Positions 33,232 through 42,363 are shown, counted from the first letter of the stretch. The stretch is DNA of 64,000 bases from Actinacidiphila yanglinensis (GCF_900107965.1 NZ_FNVU01000009.1:186001-250000), one strand, 5' to 3'. Numbers and translations: made by a program. Notes: a model not told the origin generated them from the letters alone.

Positions 33232-35573
33232 CCACCGAGCCCGGCACGGCCGGGGGCGGGGCGCGGCAGTCCGGGACCGGGGCGGACGCCGCCGAGCTCC
33301 TCGCGCCGGCCGCGCCCGCGCCCGGGACCGTGCCCGAGTTCGCGCCCCGGGCCGGGAGCGTGCCCGATGCCGGGGAGGCACCCCGGGCCGAGACCGTGGC
33401 CGAGCCCGAGCCCGAGCCCGAGTCGGAGGCCGAGGACAGCCTGCGCCGCTTCGCCGCCATATGGAGCCGCGCGGTCTACCCGTCGACCGCCACCTCGATG
33501 ACCCGCGCCGAACTGGAGTCCTACCTCCTGCCGTTGGCCCGGGTGCTCGGCGAGGCGCTGCGCGCCGACCGGTTCGATCCGCGGGCCGCCGTCCCGGTGG
33601 GCGCCGCCATGGTCGACGCGCATTGCACCGACCCCGAGGCACTGCCCAGCATCCTCGGCATCATCGACAACTACCTCGCGCTGTACTGCCCGCCCGGCGA
33701 CGGCCTGCCCGCCGACGAGGCGCGCGCCCGGTGCTCCCGGCTCCAGCACGCCGTCGCGGTCGGCTTCTCCCAGGCGCTGCGCGAACGCACCCTCACCGAG
33801 CAGGAGTCGATCTCCCGGGCCGCGCTGGCCGCCCAGGCCGACGCCGAACGCGCGCTCGCCGCCAGCGAGGCCCGCTTCCGCGCGGTCTTCGAGGGGGCGG
33901 CCATCGGTATCGGCATCGCCGACCTCGGCGGCCACGTTTTGGAGGTCAACGAGGCGCTCAGCCGGATGCTCGGCGGCGAGTCCCACATCATGAAGCGCAC
34001 CGTCTCGGAGTGGACCCACCCCGAGAACACCGACGCCATCGGCGGGCTCAACCGCGAGCTCGTCCGCGGCGAGCGCGACAGCTACCACATCGAGAAGGCG
34101 TACCCCCGGGCTGACGGCTCTGTCCTGTGGGCCAACCTCCAGGTCTCGCTGCTCCGCGACGCCACCGGCTGCCCGCAGTACCAGCTCGCGCTGCTGGAGG
34201 ACATCACCGAGCGCCGCCAGCTGCTGAGCCGGCTGCGCCACGAGGCCACCCACGACGCCCTCACCGGCCTGCCCAACCGGGCCCTGTTCTTCGAGCGGCT
34301 GGAGCAGGCGCTCGCCGCGACGGCCCCTTCCGGCAGCGACGGCGGGACGGGCGACGGCCGCCGGATCGGGCTGTGCTACCTCGACCTCGACGGCTTCAAG
34401 ACCGTCAACGACAGCCTCGGCCACGCCGTGGGCGACCAGCTGCTGGTCGCCGTCGCGGACCGGCTGCGCGGCTGCCTGACCTCTCCCGACCAGCTGATGG
34501 CCAGGATCGGCGGGGACGAGTTCGTCGCCCTCCACGCCGACCCGCCGGGCCTCACCGCGGTCACCGACCTGGCCGGCCGCATCCTGGACGCGCTGTCCGC
34601 CCCGGTGATGCTCGAAGGCCGCGAACTGCCCGTCCACGGCAGCATCGGCATCGTGTACAGCCCGACCGCCTCGCACGCCGCCGCGGACGTACTGCGCAGC
34701 GCCGACATCACCATGTACCGGGCCAAGGAGCTGGGCGGCAACCGCTACGAGGTGGCCGACCCCGACGCCGACGCCCGCGTGATCACCCGGCACGGCCTCA
34801 CCAACCGGCTGCCCGGCGCGCTGGAGCGCGGCGAGTTCTTCGTCGAGTACCAGCCGCTGATCGGGCTCAGCGACGGCGCCGTGCACGGCGCGGAGGCACT
34901 CGTTCGCTGGGGCCACCCGGTGCACGGCGTGCTGGGACCGGACCAGTTCATACCGCTCGCCGAGCACACCGGGCAGATCGTGCCGCTCGGCCGCTGGGTG
35001 CTGGAACAGGCCGTCCGGCAGGCCGAGGTCTGGCAGCGCCACCACCACGGCTCGCGCGCGCCCCGGGTCAACGTCAACCTCTCGCCGATCCAGCTCCACC
35101 ACCCCGACCTGGTCGCCGAGGTGACCCGGGTGCTGGACGAGACCGGGCTCGCCCCGGAGTCGCTCTGCCTGGAGGTCACCGAGTCCGCGCTGATCGGCGC
35201 GGACCAGGACGCGTTGAAGCCGCTGCGGCGGATCGCCGACCTCGGCGTCGACATCGCCCTGGACGACTTCGGCACCGGCTACTCCAACCTGTCCTCGCTG
35301 CGCTGGCTGCCGGTCAGCGTGCTCAAGCTCGACCGCGCCTTCTCCCGGGGGATGAGCCACCACCCCGCCGACCCGGTCGACCTGAAGATCGTCGAGGGCA
35401 TCGTCTCCCTGGCGCACGGCCTCGGCCTGTCCGTCACCGTCGAGGGCGTCGAGACCAGTGCCCAGGCCGAGCACCTGCGCGAACTCGGCTGCGACATCGG
35501 CCAGGGCTGGTTCTACGGCCGCCCGGCCCCGCCCGAGCAGCTGGGCACCCTCATGCTCGCCGACGCGAGCTGA
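33228..35573 (+). CDS. PAS-GGDEF-EAL c-di-GMP enzyme
   Basis: A 781-residue soluble protein. After a Pro/Glu-rich head comes a helical sensor-like region (about 75-205), then a PAS domain (about 210-335; FRAVFEGAAIGIGIADLGGH). The diguanylate cyclase domain (about 340-500) keeps an intact GGDEF near residue 428 but lacks an RxxD I-site. The EAL domain (about 515-775) keeps EALVRWG, NLSPIQL, EVTES, DDFGTGYSN, KLDR and EGVET, so it should hydrolyse c-di-GMP. Both activities look possible. No membrane segment. Coupled to the upstream methyltransferase. Confidence 0.94.
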   Translation: MTTEPGTAGGGARQSGTGADAAELLAPAAPAPGTVPEFAPRAGSVPDAGEAPRAETVAEPEPEPESEAEDSLRRFAAIWSRAVYPSTATSMTRAELESYLLPLARVLGEALRADRFDPRAAVPVGAAMVDAHCTDPEALPSILGIIDNYLALYCPPGDGLPADEARARCSRLQHAVAVGFSQALRERTLTEQESISRAALAAQADAERALAASEARFRAVFEGAAIGIGIADLGGHVLEVNEALSRMLGGESHIMKRTVSEWTHPENTDAIGGLNRELVRGERDSYHIEKAYPRADGSVLWANLQVSLLRDATGCPQYQLALLEDITERRQLLSRLRHEATHDALTGLPNRALFFERLEQALAATAPSGSDGGTGDGRRIGLCYLDLDGFKTVNDSLGHAVGDQLLVAVADRLRGCLTSPDQLMARIGGDEFVALHADPPGLTAVTDLAGRILDALSAPVMLEGRELPVHGSIGIVYSPTASHAAADVLRSADITMYRAKELGGNRYEVADPDADARVITRHGLTNRLPGALERGEFFVEYQPLIGLSDGAVHGAEALVRWGHPVHGVLGPDQFIPLAEHTGQIVPLGRWVLEQAVRQAEVWQRHHHGSRAPRVNVNLSPIQLHHPDLVAEVTRVLDETGLAPESLCLEVTESALIGADQDALKPLRRIADLGVDIALDDFGTGYSNLSSLRWLPVSVLKLDRAFSRGMSHHPADPVDLKIVEGIVSLAHGLGLSVTVEGVETSAQAEHLRELGCDIGQGWFYGRPAPPEQLGTLMLADAS

Positions 35574-36095
35574 ACGCGTCCCCCCGTGAGCTGAACGCCT
35601 CCTCGCCGCCGGCCCCACGCCTCCCGGCCACGGCCGGCGGGATGGTGGCCTGGTACACCGATACGCCATTCGAGCATGCGCATGGTCCATGAATGCAACC
35701 CGCGACCGGTGAACTCGATGGCGTCGAGCGCACCGCCCGGTGAATTCCGTTCCGCGGCCAATACCCGTCGCCGACCGGTGGAATAGGAATACGCCGCGAT
35801 ACGCCGTCCATGAACGACGAACGTTTTCGGCGCTCCCGCCGGCCGGCCGCCGGACCCGTCGAACCGGAGGGCGCCGCGGACCGGGTGCCGACGGATGTCC
35901 GGAGGGTGCGCCCGGCGCGGATTCTCCCGTGACGGACGCGCCCGCATGCGGCATACTCCATCCGCCGGACCCGTTGATCACCGTTGCCGCAATCCGGCGT
36001 GGGAGATACCGACGGGAACGGGGTAGTTCTCACCGGACGGCTCCACCACACCCAGGCGAGGGGCCGCCGCCACCCCACAGGGAGGATGTGCCGCC
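35574..36095. other. Intergenic region after the GGDEF-EAL gene
   Basis: A 522-base gap. The stop region is tandemly repeated (GAGCTGAACGC at about 35567 and again at 35588). A 9-bp hairpin lies at 35606-35640. From 35640 to 35830 the sequence is clearly less GC-rich than its surroundings, with repeated GATACGCC and GTCCATGAA words. Long frames exist on both strands, but none has a ribosome-binding site or recognisable protein. It probably holds the promoter of the acyl-CoA dehydrogenase gene. Confidence 0.4.
35606..35640 (+). terminator. Hairpin after the GGDEF-EAL gene
   Basis: CCGCCGGCC (35606-35614) pairs with GGCCGGCGG (35632-35640), 33 bases after the stop. Confidence 0.5.
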
Positions 36096-37271
36096 ATGCC
36101 CCAGCAAGGCCCGCCGCCGGTCGTTCGGCAGTTGCCCACCGACGAGGCCCGCTTCCTGCTCGATCTGACCCGTGACCTGGCCCGGCGCGAGATCGCGCCC
36201 GCCGCCGGCGACGAGGAGGAGGCTGGTCGCTTCCCGCGGGAGACCTTCGCCCTGATCGGCGCCTCCGGCCTGCTCGGCCTGCCCTACCCCGAGGAGTACG
36301 GCGGGGGCGGCCAGCCCTACGAGGTCTACCTCCAGGTGCTCGAGGAACTCGCCGCCGCCCGGCTGACGGTGGGGCTCGGCGTCAGCGTGCACACGCTGGC
36401 CAGCCACGCCGTCGCCACGTTCGGCAGCAAGCAGCAGCGCGCCGACCACCTGCCCGCGATGCTCGGCGGCGACCTGCTCGGCGCGTACTGCCTGTCCGAG
36501 CCGACCTCCGGATCGGACGCGGCGAGCCTGCGCACGAAGGCGGTGCGCCACGGCGACACCTGGACGATCGACGGCACCAAGGCCTGGATCACGCACGGCG
36601 GCGTCGCCGACTTCTACACGGTGCTGGCCCGCAGCGGCGGCGAGGGGGCGCACGGTATCTCCGCCTACCTCGTCCCCGGTGACGCGCCGGGCCTCAGCGC
36701 CGGGCCGCCCGAGCGGAAGATGGGCATGAAGGGCTCGCCGACCGCGCAGATGCACTTCGACGGGGTCGAAGTGTCCGACGACCGGCGGATCGGCGAGGAG
36801 GGCCAGGGCTTCGCCATCGCGCTGGCCGCGCTGGACGCCGGGCGGCTCGGTATCGCCGCGTGCGCGATCGGCGTGGCGCAGGCGGCACTGGACGCGGCGG
36901 TCGGCTACATGGGGCAGCGGCGCCAGTTCGGCCGGCCGATCGCCGACTTCCAGGGGCTGCGGTTCATGCTCGCCGACATGGCCAGCCGGGTCGAGGCGGG
37001 CCGCGCGCTGTACCTGACGGCGGCCCGACTGCGGGACGCGGGCGAGGAGTTCAGCGCGCACGCGGCCATGGCGAAGCTGTTCTGCACCGACAGCGCGATG
37101 CAGGTGGCGACCGACGCGGTGCAACTGCTCGGCGGCTACGGCTACACCGCGGACTTCCCGGTCGAGCGGTACATGCGCGAGGCGAAGGTGCTCCAGATCG
37201 TGGAGGGCACCAACCAGATCCAGCGGCTGGTGATCGCCCGTCACCTGGTGGGCCCGGAGATCCACGACTGA
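36096..37271 (+). CDS. Acyl-CoA dehydrogenase
   Basis: A 391-residue FAD enzyme of fatty or branched-chain acyl-CoA oxidation. Motifs: YCLSEPTSGSDAASLRTKA and WITHGGVADFYTV (FAD contacts), MGMKGSPTAQMHFDGV, RRQFGRPIADFQGLRFMLAD, and the C-terminal QLLGGYGYTADFPVERYMRE with the position of the catalytic Glu, then VEGTNQIQRLVIARHL. Normal length. A GGGAGG ribosome-binding site lies about 12 bases before the ATG. It stands alone; the acyl substrate is not evident. Confidence 0.95.
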   Translation: MPQQGPPPVVRQLPTDEARFLLDLTRDLARREIAPAAGDEEEAGRFPRETFALIGASGLLGLPYPEEYGGGGQPYEVYLQVLEELAAARLTVGLGVSVHTLASHAVATFGSKQQRADHLPAMLGGDLLGAYCLSEPTSGSDAASLRTKAVRHGDTWTIDGTKAWITHGGVADFYTVLARSGGEGAHGISAYLVPGDAPGLSAGPPERKMGMKGSPTAQMHFDGVEVSDDRRIGEEGQGFAIALAALDAGRLGIAACAIGVAQAALDAAVGYMGQRRQFGRPIADFQGLRFMLADMASRVEAGRALYLTAARLRDAGEEFSAHAAMAKLFCTDSAMQVATDAVQLLGGYGYTADFPVERYMREAKVLQIVEGTNQIQRLVIARHLVGPEIHD

Positions 37272-37349
37272 TGCCGTAGTCCCGGGTGCGGCGGCCCGGC
37301 AGGGGCGGGCTGCACGCTGGGCCGCCCCGCCCGCCGCCGGTTCCGGTGG

Positions 37350-37931
37350 CTACGCCGCCAGCGGGCCGGCCTCGCGCGGGAGGGGGACGCGGATCGGCTG
37401 CGAGCCGGGTCCCCCCACGTGGGAGAACGGCTGCGTACGCCAGTCGAGCCCGGTGGGCAGCTTCGGGAGCACGGCAGCCGGCGGCTCGCCCGCGGCGGCG
37501 ACCACCAGCGGCTCCAGCGGCCCCGCGTCGGCGACCGCGCGACCGGAACCGCCGCAGACGGTCAGGCCGAACGGCTGCCACGGGTTCGGGCACACCGCGT
37601 GCGAGGGCAGCACGACGTCGTCGCCGGTCACCGCGATCGGCCGGCCGCAGTCCGGGCAGGCCAGGCGGACGACGTCGGCCAGGTCCTCCTCGATGCCGTC
37701 GTCCTCGATGCCGTCGAGGTACTCGGGGCCGATCCGCCCGGCAGTGTCCTCGGCCGCCTCGGCGGTCTCCACGCCTTCGGTGTCCGCTGTGTCTCCGGCG
37801 TACCCGGCGTACCCGGCGTTCTCGGTGGCTTCCGGCGCGATGCCGGCCGGGGCGAGCACCAGGTCGCGGTCGGGCCGCTCGACGGCCGGCGACATCCGCA
37901 CGCTGCGACTGTGGCGCACATGGTTCCGCAT
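37350..37931 (-). CDS. Hypothetical protein with a zinc-ribbon-like motif
   Basis: A 193-residue protein. Residues 1-35 are Arg/Asp-rich (MRNHVRHSRSVRMSPAVERP). An acidic, repeat-prone middle follows: GYAGYAGDT and the near-duplicate DGIEDDGIEED. Then a Cys cluster (VRLACPDCGRPI, AVCPNP, VCGGSG) that looks like a zinc ribbon. No signal peptide or membrane segment. I do not recognise a characterised family. Start ATG 37931 has AAGGGGGAA upstream; an in-frame ATG at 37985 is less likely. Confidence 0.75.
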   Translation of the reverse strand: MRNHVRHSRSVRMSPAVERPDRDLVLAPAGIAPEATENAGYAGYAGDTADTEGVETAEAAEDTAGRIGPEYLDGIEDDGIEEDLADVVRLACPDCGRPIAVTGDDVVLPSHAVCPNPWQPFGLTVCGGSGRAVADAGPLEPLVVAAAGEPPAAVLPKLPTGLDWRTQPFSHVGGPGSQPIRVPLPREAGPLAA

Positions 37932-38241
37932 GCTGCGTTCCCCCTTGGGTGATGCCCTCCGTTGGGCCGGCCCGGCTTCACGCACGCGGCCATAGCGAGC
38001 ACTTCCCGCCGCGCTACGCGGGTAATCGCGCCACCCGGAGTGCTCCGCGCGGTCGCGGTGTGGCCTTCGTCACATCCATCGCCGGGCCGGTCCATGCGCC
38101 CCCGCGGTGCGCCCCCACGCCCCCGTGACGCCTCCGAAGCGCCCCCGGGCGGTCGGCGGACCGACGCCTTATAGGGTGGCGAAAGGGCAGGACCAGCAGG
38201 GTTGTGCCGGCGGGAGAGCCGGCGGGCAGGAGTGGCACGGC
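37932..38241. other. Divergent intergenic region
   Basis: A 310-base gap between the zinc-ribbon gene and the alditol oxidase gene. A TTATAGGGT word at about 38170 may be a -10 element for the oxidase; no good -35 is visible. Apart from short G/C palindromes I see nothing coding. Confidence 0.4.
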
Positions 38242-39483
38242 ATGCGGACCAACTGGGCGGGCAACCTCACCTTCGCCGCCGAGCGGGTACACCGCCCGGC
38301 CACGCTCGACGAGCTGCGCGCGCTCGTCTCCGGCGGCCGCCGGGTCAAGGCGCTCGGCAGCGGCCATTCCTTCAACGACGTCGCCGACACCGACGGCTAC
38401 CTCGTCGAGCTGACCGCGCTGCCCGCCGAGATCGACATCGACAGCGCCGCCGGCACCGTCCGCGTCGCCGCCGGCGTGCGCTACGCCGAGCTGGCCGCGG
38501 AGCTGTACGCGCACGGCTTCGCGCTGCCCAACCTCGCCTCCCTGCCGCACATCTCGGTGGGCGGCTCGGTCGCCACCGGCACCCACGGCTCGGGCGACGC
38601 CAACGGTTCGCTCGCCACCTCCGTGGCCGCCCTCGACCTGGTCACGGCCGGCGGGGACACCCTCACCCTCAGCCGCGACAACGACGGGGACCGCTTCGAG
38701 GGGGCCGTCGTCGCGCTCGGCGCGCTCGGCATCGTCACCCACCTCACGCTCGACCTGCTGCCTGCCTTCCGGGTCCGGCAGACCGTCCGCACCGGCCTCG
38801 AACTCCCCGACGCGCTGGCCCACTTCGACACCCTCACCGGCGCCGCGCACAGCGTCAGCCTCTTCACCGACTGGCGCGCCGACCGCTTCACGCAGGTCTG
38901 GATCAAGCGCCTCGACGGCACGCCGGAGCCCGAACTGCCCTGGACCGTCCCCGCGCCCGGCCCGCTGCACCCGGTGCCCGGCGTCGACCCGGTGCACTGC
39001 ACCCCGCAGGACGGCAGCGCCGGGCCCTGGCACGAGCGGCTGCCGCACTTCCGCCCCGACTTCACCCCCAGCAGCGGCGAGGAGCTCCAGTCCGAGTACC
39101 TCGTGCCGCGCGCCCACGCCACCGCCGCCCTCAGCGCCGTCGCGGCCCTGCGCGAGCACGTCGCGCCCGTCCTGCAGATCTGCGAGGTCCGCACCGTCGC
39201 CGCCGACCGGCTGTGGCTCAGCCCCGCGTACGGGCACGACACCGTCGCCCTGCACTTCACCTGGCACAAGGACCCGGCCGCCGTCACCCCGGTGCTCGGC
39301 CTGATCGAGGCCGCCCTCGCCCCGTACGAGGCCCGCCCGCACTGGGGCAAGCTCTCCACGACCGACCCCGACACCGTCCGCGGCCTCTACCCGCGGATGG
39401 CCGACTTCCAGGAGCTGGTCGCGGCCACCGACCCCGGCGGCACCTTCGGCAACGCCTTCCTGCGCCGGTTGCTGGTCCCGTGA
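38242..39483 (+). CDS. xyoA: FAD-linked alditol oxidase (AldO/XyoA type)
   Basis: A 413-residue VAO-family oxidase. The sequence follows S. coelicolor AldO from end to end as I remember it: TNWAGNLTFAAE, GSGHSFNDVAD with His42 at the covalent-FAD position, the NLASLPHISVGGSVATGTHG loop, SLFTDWRADRF, HERLPHFRPDFTPSSG, and ICEVRTVAADRLWLSPAYG. AldO oxidises the primary alcohol of xylitol or sorbitol with O2, giving H2O2. D-arabinono-1,4-lactone oxidases are the related alternative. ATG 38242 has AGGAG 9 bases upstream. Confidence 0.9.
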   Translation: MRTNWAGNLTFAAERVHRPATLDELRALVSGGRRVKALGSGHSFNDVADTDGYLVELTALPAEIDIDSAAGTVRVAAGVRYAELAAELYAHGFALPNLASLPHISVGGSVATGTHGSGDANGSLATSVAALDLVTAGGDTLTLSRDNDGDRFEGAVVALGALGIVTHLTLDLLPAFRVRQTVRTGLELPDALAHFDTLTGAAHSVSLFTDWRADRFTQVWIKRLDGTPEPELPWTVPAPGPLHPVPGVDPVHCTPQDGSAGPWHERLPHFRPDFTPSSGEELQSEYLVPRAHATAALSAVAALREHVAPVLQICEVRTVAADRLWLSPAYGHDTVALHFTWHKDPAAVTPVLGLIEAALAPYEARPHWGKLSTTDPDTVRGLYPRMADFQELVAATDPGGTFGNAFLRRLLVP

Positions 39484-39533
39484 CCGGCGGTCCCGTGACC
39501 GCGACCCCGTTCGTGCCGGTAAGGTCATCGGCT

Positions 39534-39974
39534 GTGGAGGAGCTGGACCGGCACATCGTGGAGCTGCTCGTCGCCGACGGGCGGATGAGCTACACCGACC
39601 TGGGCAAGGCCACCGGCCTGTCCACCTCGGCCGTGCACCAGCGGGTGCGGCGGCTGGAGCAGCGCGGCGTCATCCGCGGCTACGCGGCCGTCATCGACCC
39701 CGAGGCGGTCGGCCTGTCGCTGACCGCGTTCATCTCGGTCAAGCCGTTCGACCCCAGCGCCCCCGACGACATCGCCGACCGGCTCGCCGAGGTGCCCGAG
39801 ATCGAGGCCTGCCACAGCGTGGCCGGCGACGAGAACTACATCCTCAAGGTGCGGGTGTCCACGCCCATCGAGCTGGAGCACCTGCTCTCCCGCATCCGCT
39901 CGCTGGCGGGCGTCTCGACCCGCACCACCGTGGTCCTGTCCACCGCCTACGAGTCCAGGCCCCCCCGGATCTGA
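39534..39974 (+). CDS. Lrp/AsnC family transcriptional regulator
   Basis: A 146-residue regulator with the AsnC helix-turn-helix (ELDRHIVELLVADGRMSYTD; TGLSTSAVHQRVRRLEQRGV) and the RAM domain (about 65-140; GDENYILKVRV). I chose GTG 39534 (V-E-E-L-D-R), the family start. GTG codons at 39480 and 39495 are in frame and the first overlaps the alditol oxidase stop, so a longer coupled product cannot be excluded. It may control the flanking oxidase or amidohydrolase genes. Confidence 0.9.
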   Translation: MEELDRHIVELLVADGRMSYTDLGKATGLSTSAVHQRVRRLEQRGVIRGYAAVIDPEAVGLSLTAFISVKPFDPSAPDDIADRLAEVPEIEACHSVAGDENYILKVRVSTPIELEHLLSRIRSLAGVSTRTTVVLSTAYESRPPRI

Positions 39975-40004
39975 GCACGGTCCGCCCCGGGGGAGACTGG
40001 CGGT

Positions 40005-41702
40005 ATGCACCAGCCCCCCGCCGCAGCGGTATCCGAGATGCCCGACCCGAACCCCCCGCACGACCCGGCCGACGACCGCGCCGGCCGCACCGTGCTGCTG
40101 CGCGGCGGGTTCGTCTACAGCCCCGCCGACCCCTTCGCGACCGCCATGGTCGTCGACGGCGACACGGTGGCCTGGGTCGGCTCGGAGGGCGCCGCGGACT
40201 CCTTCGCGGACGGCGTGGACCAGGTGGTCCGGCTGGAGGGCGCGCTGGTCACCCCCGCCTTCGTCGACGCCCACGTGCACACCACCTCCACCGGCCTCGC
40301 CCTGACCGGCCTGGACCTCGGCGCCGCGGACAGCCTGGCGGACGCGCTGGCCCGCACCGCGGCGTACGCGGCCGCGCACCCCGCCGACCGGGTGCTGCTC
40401 GGCCACGGCTGGGACGACACCCGCTGGTCCGAGGGCCGCCCGCCGACCCGCGCCGAGCTGGACCGGGCCGTCGGCGGCCGCCCGCTCTACCTCGCCCGCA
40501 CCGACGTGCACTCCGCCGCCGTCACCACCGCTCTGCTGGACCTGGTCCCCGGCGCGGCCGGCCTGCCCGGCCACCACCCGACCGGCCCGGTCACCCGCGA
40601 CGCCCACCACGCCGCCCGTGCGGCCGCCTACGCCGCGGTGACCCCCGCCCAGCGCGCCGCCGCCCAGCGGGCCGCGCTGCGGCACGCCGCCGCCCGCGGC
40701 ATCGGCAGCGTGCACGAGTGCGCCGGCCCCGACATCTCCTCGCAGGACGACCTCACCGGGCTGCTCGCCCTGGCCGCCGCCGAACCCGGCCCCCGCGTGC
40801 ACGCCTACTGGGCCGAGGCCGCGACCGGCCCCGCCGATCTGGAGCGGCTGCGCGACCTGGGCGCGATCGGCGCCGGCGGCGACCTCTTCGTCGACGGCTC
40901 GCTCGGCTCCCGCACCGCGGCGCTGCACGCCCCCTACTCCGACGACGCCGGCGGCGGCCATCTCGGCGTCACCTACCTCGACGCGGACACCATCGCCCGC
41001 CATCTGACCGTCTGCACCCTGGCGGGGGTCCAGGCGGGCTTCCACGCCATCGGGGACGCCGCGGTGGACGCCGTGGTCCAAGGAGTGCGCGCGGCGGCCT
41101 CCACGGCCGGCCTGGACCGCGTACGGGCCCTGCGGCACCGTGTGGAGCACGCCGAGTTGATGACCGAGGAGTCGATCGCCGCGTTCGCCGAGTTCGGCCT
41201 GATCGCGTCCGTGCAGCCCGCCTTCGACGCGGCCTGGGGCGGCGACGACGGCATGTACGCCGCGCGGCTCGGCCGCGAGCGGGCCCGCACCCTGAACCCG
41301 TACGCCGCGATGACCCGCGCCGGGGTGCCCCTGGTGCTGGGCTCCGACAGTCCCGTCACCCCCCTCGACCCGTGGGGGACCGTCCGCGCGGCCGCCTTCC
41401 ACCGCACCCCCGCGCACCGGATCTCCGCGCGCGCCGCCTTCCACGCCCACACCCGCGGCGGCTGGCGCGCGATCGGCCGGGACGACGCCGGCGTGCTCGT
41501 CCCCGGGGCGCCCGCCGACTACGCCGTCTGGCAGGTGGGCGACCTCGTGGTCCAGACCCCTGACGAGCGGGTCGCCAACTGGTCCACCGACCCCCGCTCC
41601 GGCACGCCCGGGCTGCCCGATCTCACCCCGGGTGAGCCGCTGCCCACCGCATTGCGCACGGTCGTCGGCGGGCGAACGATCCATCGGCCGCCGAACGGGT
41701 GA
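40005..41702 (+). CDS. Amidohydrolase family protein (YtcJ-like)
   Basis: A 565-residue metal-dependent hydrolase. The N-terminal beta domain (LLRGGFVYSPADPFATAMVV) leads to the HxH metal motif in TPAFVDAHVHTTSTG (about residues 84-98). Other sites are GFHAIGDAAVDAVVQG, ALRHRVEHAELM, the VPLVLGSDSPVTPLDPWGTV segment with the metal Asp, and a C-terminal beta part. YtcJ-type proteins act on N-substituted amides or cyclic ureas; the substrate here is unknown. No signal peptide. Confidence 0.92.
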   Translation: MHQPPAAAVSEMPDPNPPHDPADDRAGRTVLLRGGFVYSPADPFATAMVVDGDTVAWVGSEGAADSFADGVDQVVRLEGALVTPAFVDAHVHTTSTGLALTGLDLGAADSLADALARTAAYAAAHPADRVLLGHGWDDTRWSEGRPPTRAELDRAVGGRPLYLARTDVHSAAVTTALLDLVPGAAGLPGHHPTGPVTRDAHHAARAAAYAAVTPAQRAAAQRAALRHAAARGIGSVHECAGPDISSQDDLTGLLALAAAEPGPRVHAYWAEAATGPADLERLRDLGAIGAGGDLFVDGSLGSRTAALHAPYSDDAGGGHLGVTYLDADTIARHLTVCTLAGVQAGFHAIGDAAVDAVVQGVRAAASTAGLDRVRALRHRVEHAELMTEESIAAFAEFGLIASVQPAFDAAWGGDDGMYAARLGRERARTLNPYAAMTRAGVPLVLGSDSPVTPLDPWGTVRAAAFHRTPAHRISARAAFHAHTRGGWRAIGRDDAGVLVPGAPADYAVWQVGDLVVQTPDERVANWSTDPRSGTPGLPDLTPGEPLPTALRTVVGGRTIHRPPNG

Positions 41703-41823
41703 CCTGCACTTTCGTCGATGCGGCCGAACGGTGTGCGGACACACCGCGGCGGCGTGTCGCCGCCGCGCGGACGCCTCGCCACTGACCTGCTGATTTGTCG
41801 AAAGTCCGCAGGTCACGGGGCTG

Positions 41824-41854
41824 TTGACAGTGGCTGGTCGGGGGCGAGTAGGTT
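41824..41854 (+). promoter_or_regulatory. Candidate vegetative promoter
   Basis: A perfect TTGACA (41824-41829), then GTAGGT or TAGGTT ending at 41854, giving 18-19 bases of spacer. It is the best -35 hexamer in the area. Confidence 0.55.
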
Positions 41855-42025
41855 CGGCCACGTCCACCAAAGGACGTCGGACCGGGGGCTCTCCGCGGTT
41901 GCGTCGACCGCCGCTGGGCCATGGGGCGCCGCGCCGCACGCGCGGTGCAACTGGCAGCCAGGTCCAGCGTTCGCGGCGCGGAACGCGGGGGGAGTGCCGC
42001 CCGATCGGCAGGTGCGACCCGGGAA

Positions 42026-42109
42026 GGGCCCGGACGCCCAGTAGACAACGGCCTCGGTGCCGAGCCGCAGCCAGCGGTTCCCAGGTCGGCCCGAAGGGTG
42101 TCCGGGCCC
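42026..42109 (+). ncRNA. Predicted RNA structure domain in the lnt leader
   Basis: GGGCCCGGACGCCC (42026-42039) pairs with GGGTGTCCGGGCCC (42096-42109), closing a 56-base domain that contains the hairpin CGG-CTCG/CGAG-CCG (42049-42067). It is a structural inference from one sequence only. Confidence 0.35.
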
Positions 42110-42363
42110 GCTCCCGTTGCTGCCCCCGATTCTCCGGGGTGCCCGCTGAGCGCCGTAGGGGACGTTGCGTTCCGGTACTCCCGGCGCCCCTGGACGTGTG
42201 CGGCTCCTTCCGCCGGAGGGCCTGACAAGCCCGTCGCCGGCCGTGAGGTCCGGGAACCCGGGGGCTTCGAGCGGCCCGGGCGGACCCGCACTCGGCGCAG
42301 GCCCAGGAACAGGAGGTACCGTCACCTTCGTCAAATGTCCCGACCTGCAGGAAGGCCACGCCT

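Larger units (their letters stand above)
41703..42363. other. Long structured leader region of the lnt-dpm operon
   Basis: A 661-base gap. A promoter candidate lies at 41824-41854, so the leader would be about 500 nt. Downstream there are strong pairing signals: ACGTCC/GGACGT (41860-41877); a 14-bp stem of 42026-42039 with 42096-42109 (one G-U pair) enclosing an inner hairpin at 42049-42067; and a GC-rich hairpin at 42247-42286. I find no coding frame with a ribosome-binding site and no match to riboswitch consensus sequences that I know. See findings. Confidence 0.5.

Noticed and set aside
32721..35981. 1086-codon minus-strand frame opposite the GGDEF-EAL gene
   Set aside because: Low-complexity Arg/Gly/Val product with no domain signature; the plus strand holds clear PAS, GGDEF and EAL motifs.
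35551..36078. Possible minus-strand gene in the gap before the acyl-CoA dehydrogenase gene
   Set aside because: No ribosome-binding site or family resemblance, Arg/Ser-rich, and it includes the antisense of the GGDEF-EAL stop region.
41718..42044. Plus-strand 108-codon frame inside the lnt leader
   Set aside because: Poor start context and no resemblance to a protein; it overlaps predicted promoter and RNA stems.
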